Counted from the first letter of the stretch, positions 1 to 11,771 are shown. The stretch: 64,000 bases of DNA from Coriolopsis trogii (GCA_020543525.1 JAHYIO010000036.1:1550001-1614000); one strand, 5' to 3'. Numbers and translations: made by a program. Notes: generated from the letters alone by a model not told the origin.

Positions 1-917
1 TGAACATTATCGCCATCGCAGTCTGGCACGGCCATCTTGGTCGACCAGCACATGCTCGGGAACTACATCAGCCCGAACATCTACTCCGACCTCGACGTCG
101 AGAAGCTCGCTGCTATCCCGCCCCAGGCGTGGCACCGTCCCGTCGACCTTGCCCTCCTCAATGCGGACAAAGCAGGTACATAACTCGCTGCTCCCTCCAA
201 CTACTCACGTTCGGTTGCTAACGTGAGTCCCTTGTGCACAGGCTACATCAAGTCGGTCCTCGTTGTACCGCCCACGATCTACGGCACGCCGAGCGGTGCC
301 ATTGTCGAGGCTGGCCTTGCGAACACGCACTCAATCCAGATCCCAACGCTCATCCGCTCCGCCATGGAGCGCAAGCGCGTTGCGCTCATTGGCGAGGGCC
401 ACGCCATCTGGGACCACGTCCATGTCAACGATCGTGAGTGTGTTCACTACCCCTTGTCGTTTGAATCGCTTTGTCTGACCTGGAGTTGCTCGTAGTCGTC
501 GAGCTGTTCACGCTCCTCATCGAGCGCACGCTGACTGCACCCGAAACTGTTGCGCATGGGGCTGAAGGTTATTACTTTGCCGAGAATGGCGAGTACCTCC
601 AGCGCGACCTCGTCACAACGCTCTCCAAGACGCTGTACGCGCTCGGCGCGGTTGAGAGTGAAGAGCCCGCCAAGTTCGTTACTGACGAGGAGGTCGTCGC
701 TGGGGCCTTGAAGGTACGTCCTATCGTATCATTCTCTCGACGGGCAGGATACTCAAGAGCTTTACAGGAACGGATGGTTGCGTTGGGCACGAACGCGAGA
801 TCACGCGCAGACCGCTCGCGGCTCCTCGGGTGGAGGCCTCAGAAGACCACCAACGACTTCTGGGCGAGTATCAAGCCGGAGGCGGAGGCGATTGTCAAGG
901 AGGTCCGCGCAGCATAG
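1..917 (+). CDS. NAD-dependent epimerase/SDR-family protein, 3' part (5' end outside window)
   Basis: This is the C-terminal two thirds of an NAD(P)-binding oxidoreductase; the Rossmann N-terminus lies upstream of the window. Supported exons are 22-175, 242-433, 496-713 and 768-917, all with GT..AG borders and a continuous frame to the TAG at 915-917. The first exon begins SGTA, the next carries VVPPTIYG (the Tyr region of extended SDRs), and the last carries the block GTNARSRADRSRLLGW. The same blocks occur in the complete paralog at 7938-9244 (SGTG, VLPSTIYG, GTNSRCRADRARAIGW), so the two are clearly related copies about 7 kb apart. The substrate is unknown; the family includes NmrA-like and dihydroflavonol-reductase-like enzymes. 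Family confidence is high, specific function nil. Confidence 0.88.
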
Positions 918-1063
918 AGCTCTGGTATCTTTATATACACCGACTTCCTTGAGTGCTCCACATGTATCTACATCCGTTTCATATACTGGATTCCAGTCCC
1001 TGCCGAGGTCAAAATACCAATGCAGTTCAGAGTATGTATCGAAATGTCGCTTGATTCGTGCTA

Positions 1064-1530
1064 TCAGTATCGGTCGCGACCACTTTGACTAGGCCATATA
1101 GCCCAGCTGGGAGCGATTCTCTCACATATGCGCAGCAGTTGCCCGCATGCGAAGCTAGAGTCCTGGGGCTGCAGTGGTGACACCAGATCTCGAGAGAGGG
1201 ATACAGCCTGAAGACAGTCGATGTAACACGTCACCAGTCAGTGCTCACGCCCTCACTGCAGTGCTAAGGATGGTCGAGACTCACCCCAACGGCTGGCAAG
1301 TCGGGATTGAAGTTCTGGCAATATAAACCTGGACAACATACTGGCGTATTGATGACTAGCACCCGACAACCCCTCCTCTCCGGCAGACACTGATCTGCAG
1401 GCGTAGGCTCGGTGGAGGGCTGAGCAGATGCATCGAGCTTCGCAACGTCGGCAGATGCGTCGAGGGGTGTCCCGAGAGTGGGAAGGAAGAGGATCAATGC
1501 GAGCACGAGGTCGACGAAGGTAACGCGCAT
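1064..1530 (-). CDS. Small secreted cysteine-rich protein, knottin-like spacing
   Basis: The start at 1530 gives a typical signal peptide (MRVTFVDLVLALILFLPTLG) followed by a short Ser/Thr/Pro spacer. A compact cysteine cluster then follows with spacing C-x6-C-x8-CC-x4-C. Exon 1 runs 1530-1285 and ends at a GTGAGT donor. The most plausible acceptor (after 1208) opens a second exon in frame to a TGA at 1066-1064 and adds two more cysteines, but the 3' part is uncertain. A TATA-like box lies about 130 bp upstream. The spacing resembles inhibitor-cystine-knot small proteins. Fungal small secreted proteins of this kind can be effectors, antimicrobials or of unknown role, and no function is claimed. 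It could also end inside the intron with a shorter C-terminus. Confidence 0.5.
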
Positions 1531-1654
1531 GCGGACAATTCCTGATCTGGACGAAAGGATTAGGTAGAACCGGGAGGAAAGGCGTGGCGTGAGGAGCGTA
1601 CAGTTGCACTCAAAGAGAGCGTGAGTAAGTGCTACCCTGTCCTCCGACACACTC

Positions 1655-1663
1655 TTTATATAC
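1655..1663 (-). promoter_or_regulatory. TATA box of the small secreted protein gene
   Basis: On the minus strand this reads TATATAAAG, about 125-130 bp upstream of the ATG at 1530. That is a usual core-promoter distance for a fungal gene with a short 5' UTR. The position relative to the signal-peptide start supports that start. Confidence 0.5.
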
Positions 1664-2264
1664 CTGCAAGACACTGAGCACTCTCGCGGGGTCATAGTGC
1701 GGGGGCGAAAGCTACGCTCTTCGCTGAACGATGACACCCTCGGGCATGTGAAGAGCGAGGCAGCCAACCAGCCATATCGGCTTCATCACATGGACTTGGT
1801 GAATAGGTGAAAAGTCAGAACAGGATGTTGTACTGCGTTAAGCATCGCAACCTGCGTAGCGTCGCGGCTGCCTCGAGGGAAGTGCATATGTTGACAACAA
1901 CAGTAACCTGTAGGCTATTGTCAGATTGGCATAGACGCGCCCATCAAAATGTGCTCCGAACCTTAGACCTCAGGCATCCACACCGCCATTGCAGGCTGTC
2001 CGGGCGATGGAGGTGATGAAGGTGAGAGCCACCAGAAGTTCAAGAAGCGCCTGACGACGGCTAATGAAACGCGGGCACGTGACATTTCAACGATACGCGT
2101 CGGCCCGCCGTCGGGCGGCTACAGACACGCGGTTCATGTTCGAGTTCGAGCGTCACCGGCGGCTTCTCCACACCCTTGCGTTGTCCACCCTCTCCTCCCA
2201 TTGTCACTCCTCCGTTTCGCCTCTCCTTTCTCTCAAACGTTCTTAACGACCGCGCGATACCAAT
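1664..2264. other. Intergenic, divergent promoter region
   Basis: About 600 bp between the divergent small secreted protein gene and the GBD/FH3 gene. Only short incoherent frames are present. A pyrimidine-rich stretch (about 2185-2240) directly precedes the ATG at 2265, as is common in basidiomycete promoters. Confidence 0.6.
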
Positions 2265-4435
2265 ATGTTTAAGAGCATTCTTCCCTCGAGGCGTGTCCCG
2301 TCATCGTCCGACTTCCAGATGCTCACTTCCCCCGTGAGCCCCTCCGAGACCGATGCGAACGGCAAGGAGAACTACTTCGCGAACCCTACCACCAATACCT
2401 ACTACGACATTAACGCGAAACCTAAGACAGAGAAACGGAAGAAGATGAAGGCAAAGGGTCAGCAGGATCAGGAGCAAATGCCAGAGGACTTCGAGCAGCT
2501 ACTGGTCAGTCTGGCTTTCCGATCTGGAGACGCAGTGTCTACCACGAATGATATGGATTGCGATGACTGACATTGCTTTGGTGCTTAGGACCAGCTCCAG
2601 GTACCACCCACGCTGCGTCCTAAGCTGGCCACGATGGACCCAACTGTGAAGGCTGCCTTCCTCAAGTCTTCTCACATGCTGGCTCAAATGAAGCCGGCGC
2701 AAACATCTGCCCCATTCACCCCTCGGACGATTCGTAAGATTCACAGTAGCGAGTCACTGCTTTCGTCCCCTCGGCCGCAGAAACCCACGCTAGAAGAATA
2801 TGACCTCACGAACGCTTCGCGCTCACCCTTCGGCACTAGTCACTCGCGAGGCAAGTCCCTTGATGTGCGCAGACAAGTTCTCGACGCAAAGGTTGCGCCG
2901 ATTGCTCCTCTCAAGGTGTCGAAGGATTTGAAGAAAACCGCAGCCATCAGTCCGGACAAGTACGTCAGGATTCTTCTTGGGCAATCGAGCACAGCGATGG
3001 ATATCGAGTTCGTGAAGAAGCTCCGCTTGCTTCTTCGGAACGAATCTGCAAGGTATGTGGCGCTCATGCACGATTGCTTCAAATGTTGACGGCGTCGTCA
3101 GCTGGACAGAGGCATTCGTTCACCACGGAGGATATGATGCTATCCTTACTCGATTGAACGAGATACTCGAGGTCGAGTGGCGGTCAGTGTGGCCCTATTC
3201 GGGATGATCACCAGACTGACATCTTGCGCAGAGAGGAGCAGCATGACGATCAGATGCTGCATGAACTTCTGCGTTGTGTTAAGGCGTTGTCTACTTCCGT
3301 GGTAGGATGCCAAGCGCTACGGAACTACAGTCCCGCTCCATTCGACAAGCTGATATCATTGCTGTATTCGGATAAGAAGCCGGGCGAAGTTGCCACACGG
3401 CAGCTCATCGTCGAGCTTTTGCTGCTCTTGTTCGACCTCTATCCTGCTGGCTCACTGCCTTCAGCAGGTCACCCCAATCACTCCCACTCCCGGACCCGGT
3501 CCGTCCCTTGGGAGTCTTCTGCTACGCTACCATCTACCAGTAACTTGATCGTCCTTCCCCGACCTCATGCTACCTTGTTCTCGCTGTTGAAGACCCTCAT
3601 ACTCACCCCCGCGCCGCCCCCTAGCGAGGCGCCTGGCACACCGCTCGAACCGCACGCCTTCATTGAGGAGCTCCATCGCCCGCGCATCTACAAGACTTTC
3701 CTCCAGGAGCTCTGTGACATCTGCAGAGACTACTTCTGGGTCTTTTGTCATCCTAGCAACACCATCTGGGAACTGGGCGAAACTGATGAGACAAAAGTCG
3801 AGAAGCCACGGGCCCCAGGCGGTATGACGGGCGGGGTTGAATACGAAGCGATGTGCTACATGGTGAGCAACTCATCACTCCACTCATCGTATGAGTGGTA
3901 CTTATGCCTTTGAAAGACGACGCATTTCAAGTTCATCAATGCTATAGCGAGCCACGTACAGGCACTGAACCTGCACAAAGACCACGAGCATTCTGCATAT
4001 CGCTTCCACCAGGACTTGTTCCTGTCAGGTATTGAGCGTATCCTTGCCGTACGTACTCTCTATCGTGCTGCTCACTCGACACGTTTAAGTCATCCCCATG
4101 ATCAGATCGCGCGCAAGGCCTCAACCACATACTACCCGACATTGCACCTCGAGATTGCGCGATACGTGAACGCGGCGGGCCGCGCGGGTGTTGACATCCC
4201 TTGGACCTTGTCGCGCATGGTTGGCCAGCCACCGACAGCGATGAGGAAGCAACCTACTCTTCCCCCGCGGCCAAAGAGCCCTGGTCACTCGAGGAGCACG
4301 CCGACGACACCGACTAAGCAGCGCACGGCGCCTGCGCCTGGTTTCGCGGGCTATCCTGCGTACCCTGCGCAGCCTGCTTTCGGTGCTGCCGAGCGTGGAC
4401 GGGAAAGCCGGAAGGTCACGCCTATGTTTGGGTAG
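2265..4435 (+). CDS. Formin-type GBD/FH3 domain protein without FH1/FH2
   Basis: Six exons (2265-2504, 2589-3052, 3102-3182, 3232-3862, 3917-4048, 4106-4435) join in frame to a 625-residue protein. The N-terminal 100 residues are disordered and Ser/Pro/Lys-rich. From about residue 90 the sequence looks like the Rho-GTPase-binding/FH3 armadillo region of diaphanous formins: KLATMDPTVKAAFL, then SWTEAFVHHGGYDAILTRL, then QMLHELLRCVKALS and CQALRNY. These are the usual GBD/FH3 landmarks. The tail is Pro/Arg-rich and ends at TAG 4435. No FH1 polyproline or FH2 domain follows before the gene ends, so this is a GBD/FH3-only protein, not a full formin. It may act as a Rho-effector scaffold in polarity (inference). 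Confidence 0.85.
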
Positions 4436-5621
4436 GCGTGCTCGGCGCCGGTACACCTGGGATAACGAAGACCTTATAGACAGATGCGACTTGATGGACT
4501 TTTGACGAACGACGGTACGAACTGAACAACGACACGACGCACAGCATACGGACTGGCTCCGCTTTTCACGAACTCCCCGCCCCAGACTCACATGCGCATT
4601 TTTACCTGTTCACTATGTTTCTCCTCGATTTCACCCAATTATTCTGAGATGTTGTGTTTATTATTTGCCTGATGCGTTGACTGGTAGCGCCGCGATGATC
4701 TATATGCTTGTACTATGTATGCGCCTCATGACTGAATACACCATAGCTCGATACAATGGACCGGGTACAGAGAGAGGAGAGTCTGGAGAGAGTGCAGTCT
4801 GAACACCTTCGGGTGACGTAAGCTGGGCGTTTTCGCGGGAAACCTTCTTGGCAGGGTGACCCCTCCCACCTTCAGAGTGACGGTTTGTCTCAGCCGTTCA
4901 GTTGCCTCTGTCCACGCAGCCCAGACTAAAGCAGAGTGAGCAATGACCTGCCTAGGATATTTGGTTGCGCAGTGATAGGAGACAGCGAGCCATTGTGCAG
5001 TGAGTAGTCAGTGTGAGTACACGGTCAGCCAAAGCCACAGTCAACTTTGCTCGCGTTATGACACCACTCACAAGCTGCTCCAGCTTACCAGGTTGCTGTG
5101 ATTGCCTTGCGAGCACTTTCATCGGGACCACGCAGGGTGACGTGACATCGGAGGGTGCGCCATCGGTGGGTGCGCCTACTACAGTGACCATCCTCTATCT
5201 CTCGATTCTTGACTCCATCGCCAAGTCAGTGCAGAGTTCGATACAATCGCCTTGCAATTGGACTGTTCACCTCTTCCAAGTTCCGATATAGTATGCGCGC
5301 TCACATGGAATGCACAACTGCCATGTTGACTCCGAGCGCGGACCGCTGAATCACGTTCCTGTCATCATGGCGTTTGCGCACGGTTCTTGTTCTTCACATC
5401 GGCCCAAGGCCTCCATAGGACGCTGACCCAGGGTATCCGGACGAACCGAGTTAAGCCTATAAGGTTCAAGCTCACGCAGCGGTCTCAGCTCCTTGCTTCC
5501 TCCTCTCACTCCAAGCGGCGAGCGATGTACTGATGTCAAGCAATATTAAGCGGGTGTACGTGTTTCCGTACTGGCGAGTGCCCCAGCTCCTTTGTATTCA
5601 CCGTTGTTTTACAGGCAGGAT
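4436..5621. other. Intergenic, no supported gene
   Basis: About 1.2 kb after the GBD/FH3 stop. It holds 3' UTR-like AT-richer sequence around 4600-4750 and only short frames without family resemblance or consistent splice structure. Confidence 0.5.
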
Positions 5622-7246
5622 ATGGCAAACCCGGCGTCCATAGCTTCCTATGTGACTTCAAACTATATACAGGTCGCGCCTGCATGTACGTGGCAGCTTT
5701 TTCACAACGGGAAGTGCAAGTACTCATTGTTTCCCGTGATTCCTTCCAGGTACCATCTTCTACGACTTCCTGCTCACATTTCATGATGAGATACGGCTCG
5801 TCTATCACACTCGTTGGACGATTGCGACGGTACTCTACTTGGTTGTACGATACAACGCCGTACTATGTGCGATTGTTGGCCTGCTTCTGAAGATACCGAT
5901 CGAGTCTAAAACTAACGCCTTCACTCCATCGAGGTCCGTTCTTTCACGCATGCGATTCTGTATACATTCCCTGACTTTTGGTAGTTCAGTTGCGCATCCA
6001 TACTCAGGACACTCGTGGTCTTTCAGGTAATAGGAGTTGTATCCGTCTCAGGTGCGCCAATCAGGACATTGTTTCGCGCTTACCCGAGGCCCAACCTCTA
6101 ATCAGAAATGTCAGCTTTTGCCGCTCTGCGTATATCTGCCTTGTGGTCACGCAATATTTATCTCGGGTTCTTCACATTCTTCCTGGGTCTAATAAACCCT
6201 GTGACATTAGAACAGGTTCGCACTCGTTTCGTGTATAGTATTCCTGCAGACAGATGATGCCCCCTCCCAGCTAACTCTTGTTGTGCTGGGAGGCATATTG
6301 CACACACCTTGGCCCATGCCGAGCTGCTATGTCTCCTTTCCTAGTGGGAGTACGCGAGCCTTGCTAATGTGAGTATTCGCACGATGCACAACGTCGCGAA
6401 TCTTGTACTCGGCCGTTCTCAACCCTGACTCGCCATGATACAGCGCAGACTACCGTGAGTTGCCTTGGTACCGAATAGGTGATGTGATGTGCCTATGACT
6501 TACACAATGACCGATTCAGTACCCATAGCTGCTTCAGCAGTTAGCATCGTCTACGAGCTGCTCTGTGTCATGCTGACCTTGATCAAGACGTTCGATACAT
6601 ACCGTCGAGGTCGCAAAGTCGGTATGCGGGCTCCTCTAGCTCGCCTTCTCCTACGCGACGGTATGCTTACTCTATGAACTCTGTACGCTCAGGTCTTTGA
6701 TTGACGCTCCACAGGTTCTATCTACTTCTTGTTCGTCCTGTTCAATATCCACACTATCTCACCTCGCTGAGTACCGTGGTTGTATGTAGCGTAATGACAG
6801 TCCTGGCTGTCTTGGGGATCCTAGGAGCCACAGTGAGTGCATCCAAGGAAGACTATGCGCATATACAATATCTGACTATCAGCTGCGGCGCTAGATTGAA
6901 AACGTACGGATATGGGCATACGAGTTGGACCCCCTCCTGACTTCTGATGCTCGACTTATAATAGTTCCCCTCCGGCATCAATACGGTACTAAGTCAAGCG
7001 TGAGCTCTCATGTTTGGAGCACCCCTTGAGCCACTCATGACGATTATCAGCAGTTTACGACCGATTCTTACCACAAGATTCATCACCCACCTTCGGCTCG
7101 CGGTGCAAGCATCGGAGGTTACCCTTGAAGGTTCAGTCACGACCTCGCAAACGCTGCGCTTCGATAGTGAACGCTCGATACCTTCTCGTCGAGAACATAT
7201 CCTCAGCTCTCTCAGCGGTGAGGTCGACCTTTTCGTGGAAGAATAG
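5622..7246 (+). pseudogene. DUF6533-family multi-pass membrane protein, frame broken
   Basis: Exon-sized pieces follow the DUF6533 (Agaricomycete multi-TM) order. 5622-5685 plus 5750 onward gives CTIFYDFLLTFHDEIRLVYH, matching the family's Y-D-x-L-L-T-F-x-x-E-I signature, then a TM segment. 6108-6215 gives FAALRISALWSRNIYLGFF and another TM. 6520-6660 ends in ARLLLRDG, the family's conserved LLRDG loop. 6715 onward continues GSIYFLFVLFNIHT, but meets a TGA at 6768-6770. The next TM (STVVVCSVMTVLAVLGILG) is in a different frame. The C-terminal exon 7010-7246 has ILTTRFITHLRLA, the family's R-F-x-x-x-L-R motif. Part of 5930-6100 and 6830-7010 could not be modelled. It is either a recent pseudogene or has one sequencing indel. 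The family has no known function. Confidence 0.65.
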
Positions 7247-7937
7247 GAGGGGTGCGATCGGCAATGCGCATCATGAATTGTGACCTCATGGATACCCGTG
7301 TGAGACACCTAGGCACGGCTTCGAGTTCATTGCGTCCTCAATGATTATAGATGACCACTTAGACCACAGATCTAGCTGTATCGACTTTGACATGCCTGAG
7401 GGGGGCCACATCGATGGAGCCCGAGATGCGGTCCTCGAGGTATCCCTGCATGCAAGGGCATGTGACCCTCAAGCTTGGCCATCCGTCAAGTCAACTGCAA
7501 CTCGAATTGAGACTCGTGCCAAATTCCGTGTATTCTCGCCATGAAAAGGTGCTGCGTCTCGTCCCATCCACCTCCCATTACATCATGGGCAATCACGATA
7601 TAATGTTGAGCTCGGTTCCTTCGGCGGCGATCCCAATAAGCAGCTTAGCACCAACGCGTCGCGTCGGTGACTTTGACTGCCAGTAAGTGAATGTGGTACC
7701 GAAACCAAATTCGCAAGACCTCTTGTGACGACTCATAGCTCTAATGTCTGACAACCCGAATGCTGAGTAATCGCAGGTCCGACCGAGACTCGTGGAAGCC
7801 GATAACGGTGAATGTCTGCGAATTAGTAATCAAGAAGCATGTTGCGTGTTATAGGGCTTCTCGCGGCGTCTCAGGCTGCTATATAACCCCAGTGAGGACA
7901 ACTTGTCACCACCATCCCAATTCCAACCCATCCGGAG
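7247..7937. other. Intergenic, no supported gene
   Basis: About 690 bp between the DUF6533 relic and the second SDR gene. A 99-codon open frame at 7387-7686 has no recognisable motif and is not treated as a gene. The last 60 bp are the likely 5' UTR/promoter of the SDR gene (CACCACC near 7900). Confidence 0.45.
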
Positions 7938-9244
7938 ATGCCTACTACTGCAAAGACGCGTATATTCCTAACAGGTGTAACCGGTACGTTGTTTACGCGG
8001 TCAGACCCACTGATTTGGTGGTGAACTTACAACTAGTGACATGATCCAGGGTATATTGGAGGCGCTGTCCTCAGTCGACTACTGAAACATCCCCAGGCGT
8101 CGACATTCGATATCACCGTCCTCCTACGCAATGCCGACAAGGCCAGAATTTTGCAAGATCAATTTGGGGTCACTGCAGTAGTCGGGACTCACGAAGAGTA
8201 TGACAAAATCAAGGCTCTCGCCGAGCAGGCTGATGTCATCTTCGAACTGGTTTGTATGCGTGTGGTTGTGATCCTAAAATGACAACTCACCCGCTCTTGC
8301 TCGACACCAGGCAGAGTCCGACAACGTTCCATTCATTCAAGCCATCATAGATGGTCTGAAGCTGCGGCATTCCAAGACCGGTGATGTCCCTATCTTCATC
8401 CACACGGTCAGTCAGTTGCTTCTGCTGAGAATCGGCTGCCAGCCTGATGCTCACTGTGACTTCTGTCACGCACACAGTCAGGAACGGGAACGCTTGTAGA
8501 CGATGCGCGGGGAGCCTACGCGACGGAGACCATCTACAGCGACCTGGACGTGGAGCAGATCAAGTCTATCCCGGACAGTGCTTTCCACCGCGACGTCGAC
8601 CTCCCCGTTACACGCGCTGACTTCGCTGGCTATGCCAAGTCGTACATCGTCCTGCCCTCTACGATTTACGGTGTTGCGAAAAACCCTCTCGTAGACGCAG
8701 GGGTGTCGAATGCGCACTCCATGCAGATACCTGATCTCATCAAGGCCGCGATCCGGCGGAAACGTGCTGGTATGATTGGACAAGGAAAGAATGTCTGGCC
8801 ACATGTGCACATTGAAGACGGTACGTCAGGCAGGCACCACCCTATGTGACTATGGTCCTGACAATTGGGGCTTTCGCAGTCGGCGACTTCTACATTGGCC
8901 TCTTCGACTCGATCAGAAACAAGCCCAACGAAACCGGTCATGGATGGGAGGGCTTTTACTTCCTGGAGAACGGCGAATACAACTTCTACAAGGTCACGAG
9001 AGCGATTGGAGAGGTACTCGTCGAGCTTGGAGTTACGGAGGAAGCAGAGCCGACCAGCTTTACCGTCGAGGAGCTCCCGAAGTACTTCAAGAGCGAACGC
9101 TTCGGCAACTACATGGGAACGAACTCGCGTTGTCGTGCGGACCGAGCGCGGGCGATTGGATGGGCGCCGAAGTATACTACAGAGCATGTGTTCAAGAGTA
9201 TTAGACCGGAGGTAGAGTATTGGCTCGCAAAGTTGCAGGCATAG
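7938..9244 (+). CDS. NAD-dependent epimerase/SDR-family protein (complete paralog)
   Basis: Five exons (7938-7983, 8050-8249, 8311-8406, 8478-8820, 8880-9244) join in frame to 349 residues. The N-terminus carries the dinucleotide-binding loop GVTGYIGG at residues 13-20, interrupted by intron 1. The fold continues with DITVLLRNADKA (beta2 region), SGTGTL, the VLPSTIYG motif with the SDR tyrosine, and the C-terminal block GTNSRCRADRARAIGW. The length suits an atypical or extended SDR. It acts in the cytosol as far as seen; no signal peptide or TM is present. Its paralog is at 1-917 and a decayed third copy is at about 51.9-52.2 kb. The substrate cannot be deduced. The start was chosen because it directly precedes the first beta strand. 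Confidence 0.92.
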
Positions 9245-10815
9245 CGTCATGTAAGACTTCGATTGTTGTAATTTCAATGTCTGGATACTTCCATCGCAGT
9301 GCCTCAATGTATAAATTGGCTCGCTGCGATTCATCGGACCTCTCCGAATATGCTTTGGATCCGGACAGCCGCAGAGATCTGGGCAGAGAGGACAGTTCGA
9401 GAGCGTCACGATTGTAGATGGTGATAGGTAGGGTACATCAATCGAGATTCTGCAGTGAAGAGCATTTCGTCGCGCTACACGGACATTGATGTGAGCTGTA
9501 GGAGCAGTCTCCTCGTCGGTCCGCCTCGGTCGTCATCTCGTTTGTTCTCGTCCTCCAAAGGGTCAATTCCACTGCCCAGGAAATGCAAGAAGCGACCCCG
9601 GGATGTTGATGCCACCTGCGGCGTGAAGCAGATAGTGGACACGACGGATGCTGCGCCTTTCGAATGATGCGATCGTGATGCCTCTCTGTTCGCAGACTAC
9701 CTATGTAAAGCGTGCGATCGATGAAGCGGAGAGTGAGAATAGGAACCCAACTGTCAAATATTGATCGGTGTGGGTAACGACATCACATACCAGCGACCAT
9801 GACGACGCCGAAGGGGCGCAGAATTGAAGATTGGTGATATGGAGGTGCAGCTGGGCTTTGTAGTCAATACCATCAATGACATACGGATAGTACGCACCAT
9901 TATATACGGCAACGAATGGGATGTCAAAGGGACATCGAGGAGCTGCTACATTGTCACTTGAAGCACTGTGTCGTATCGTATACTCAGGTATAGCACAGTT
10001 GCGAGCCTCATGATCTCGTCTGGGAGTCTGAGAAGATGATGCTGATATGCTTACTATACCTGTCAGAGAGGCGCAGCGACATGTGAGTCTAAGCTTCGTT
10101 CGCGTTGGTCTCGTACTCCGAAGTGACCCGGGTGCATCACTCGTACGGTACGAGACCACGTTCGCGTATAATTCACGCACAAGCAGCAGCAAACTGCAGA
10201 TAACTTCCAAACACGAATGGTGCAACCCCAGACAGATCGTCTCCTCGGAAGACGGGGCTGCGCAGGATGATAGTACGTCAGCAGGATGAAGCCATATCAA
10301 TACGGACAACTGACATTTAGCTCGTAATTTGGGACCATTATCCGCGTCTTGGCAGTTTGAGTTGAAGAGGAGGAATCGCGGACGACAGTAGCAGCATGGC
10401 ATAGGAACTCCCGGACGCCGCTTCATTCGGTCCTGTACTACTGTCCAAACTGCGGAAAAGTGAATATGAGTCGTATGGTCACACTCGGAGCAGTGACATA
10501 TGTAGAACACGTTGCAGCCACTCCGAGGAGCTGACCATCTATGATAAGAGAATTGAATTGAGCCTACCGCCTCCCGGCATGAGCACCCCTCAAATGCTAG
10601 TAGAGACTAGCGTGAATGACATTGTGAACACTGTCTTCGCCGGTAGAAGATTGTAGAGTCGTGGGGCGAGAGTGGCGGCAGTACGACAGTCGCTGCGATC
10701 TTAGATCTACGCGCGCTAATAGTTTGTTTGGCACAGCTTTCGGCTGGCGATTGCCTTCATACTTACCACCACACAGCAAGCCCTCCCTGCCTCTCTTCCG
10801 GTCTTCCCTGCCGAG
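9245..10815. other. Long intergenic stretch; one unassigned open frame
   Basis: About 1.57 kb. The only notable item is a 269-codon frame on the minus strand (10510-9701), which contains several Cys-x-Cys pairs near its start but no domain I recognise. Candidate splice sites inside it would break it up, so I do not call it a gene. A 70-codon plus-strand frame (9455-9667) is also unsupported. Confidence 0.4.
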
Positions 10816-11653
10816 ATGTCCCTCTACACCCCATATAACTCTTCAACCTCCGGTCTATCAAGACAAACAGGGACCACAGAGTTCGAAATATTGAAGAGCT
10901 CGCACAGGAAAGCGCATCGAGCCGAAGCTTTGTCATGCCGACAATACTCATGCCGCTTGCAGGTTCCTACGGGAGGAAGACGAAAAGAATGACAGACAGC
11001 TCTCATGGGAAGATAAGCTTGCCAAGAAGTACTACTCTTCGCTCTATCGGGAGTACGCTGTCTGTGACCTCAAACACTACAAATCTGGAAATGTAAGTCT
11101 ACCCAAAGAAGCGCCGCGGCGTCACGACTGATGCACCTGATCTCAGTTTGCGTTGCGATGGCGAACAGAGGAAGAGGTGCTTTCAGGCGCAGGCGAAACC
11201 ACCTGTGGCAACACTCGCTGCACTCTACACAAGGAATTCCCCAACGCTGACGATGATATACGACCTGCGCTGACTACGCTCGAGCTACCATTCTCCTACG
11301 CTGAACATGGAGAGAGCAAGTTCGCACTCGTCAAAGTCGTCTTATGTCCTAAGTGCTGCAAAAAGCTATTGTGGAAGCGCAACAAGGAGAGGGAAGAGAA
11401 GCGAAAGCGCGACCTCGGAGAAGCGCGGGACGTAGATGAGCGTGACCGTGTTGGCACCTCGCAAATGCCTGAAGACAGTAGTCCATCTGGCTCTAGACGT
11501 GTTGAAGTTGGTACCAGTCGTGAGGGAGAACGTCTTCGTTACGGAACTGAACGGGCGAATCCGCACGAGGACAGTCAAAGTCGGAGGCGTAGACGTGATC
11601 CTCGCTCTCGCTCTCCAACTCGCCGGAAGCAACCCCTCCCTTCATCCCCATGA
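10816..11653 (+). CDS. FRA10AC1: FRA10AC1-like nuclear protein
   Basis: Exons 10816-10907, 10963-11092 and 11147-11653 give 242 residues. Family landmarks in order are EFEILKSSHR|FLREED, WEDKLAKKYYSSLYREY, YKSGN|FALRWRTEEEV, SGAGETTCGNTRC, ELPFSYAEHGESKFALVKVV, and the zinc-binding-like LCPKCCKKLLWKR. A Glu/Arg-rich, RS-like tail follows (about residues 150-242), ending RDPRSRSPTRR. FRA10AC1 proteins are nuclear and associate with spliceosomal complexes (established knowledge). The odd point is intron 1: the family junction SHR-FLRE demands removal of 10908-10962, yet that segment starts GA rather than GT (GAAAGC, one base from GTAAGC). Its branch region and CAG acceptor look normal. Confidence 0.88.
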
Positions 11654-11771
11654 CACCGCCATCCATATAGGAAGTCAAGTCCCCGATATAACATAACAGA
11701 AGCTACAACTGCAAATCACGTAGTACGCCTTATTTATCCACACATCCACAGAATCGTCCGCTAATGTTATG

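Noticed and set aside
9701..10510. 269-codon open frame on the minus strand
   Set aside because: No recognisable domain, unusual composition, and several internal splice-like sites; it is not convincing without transcript evidence.
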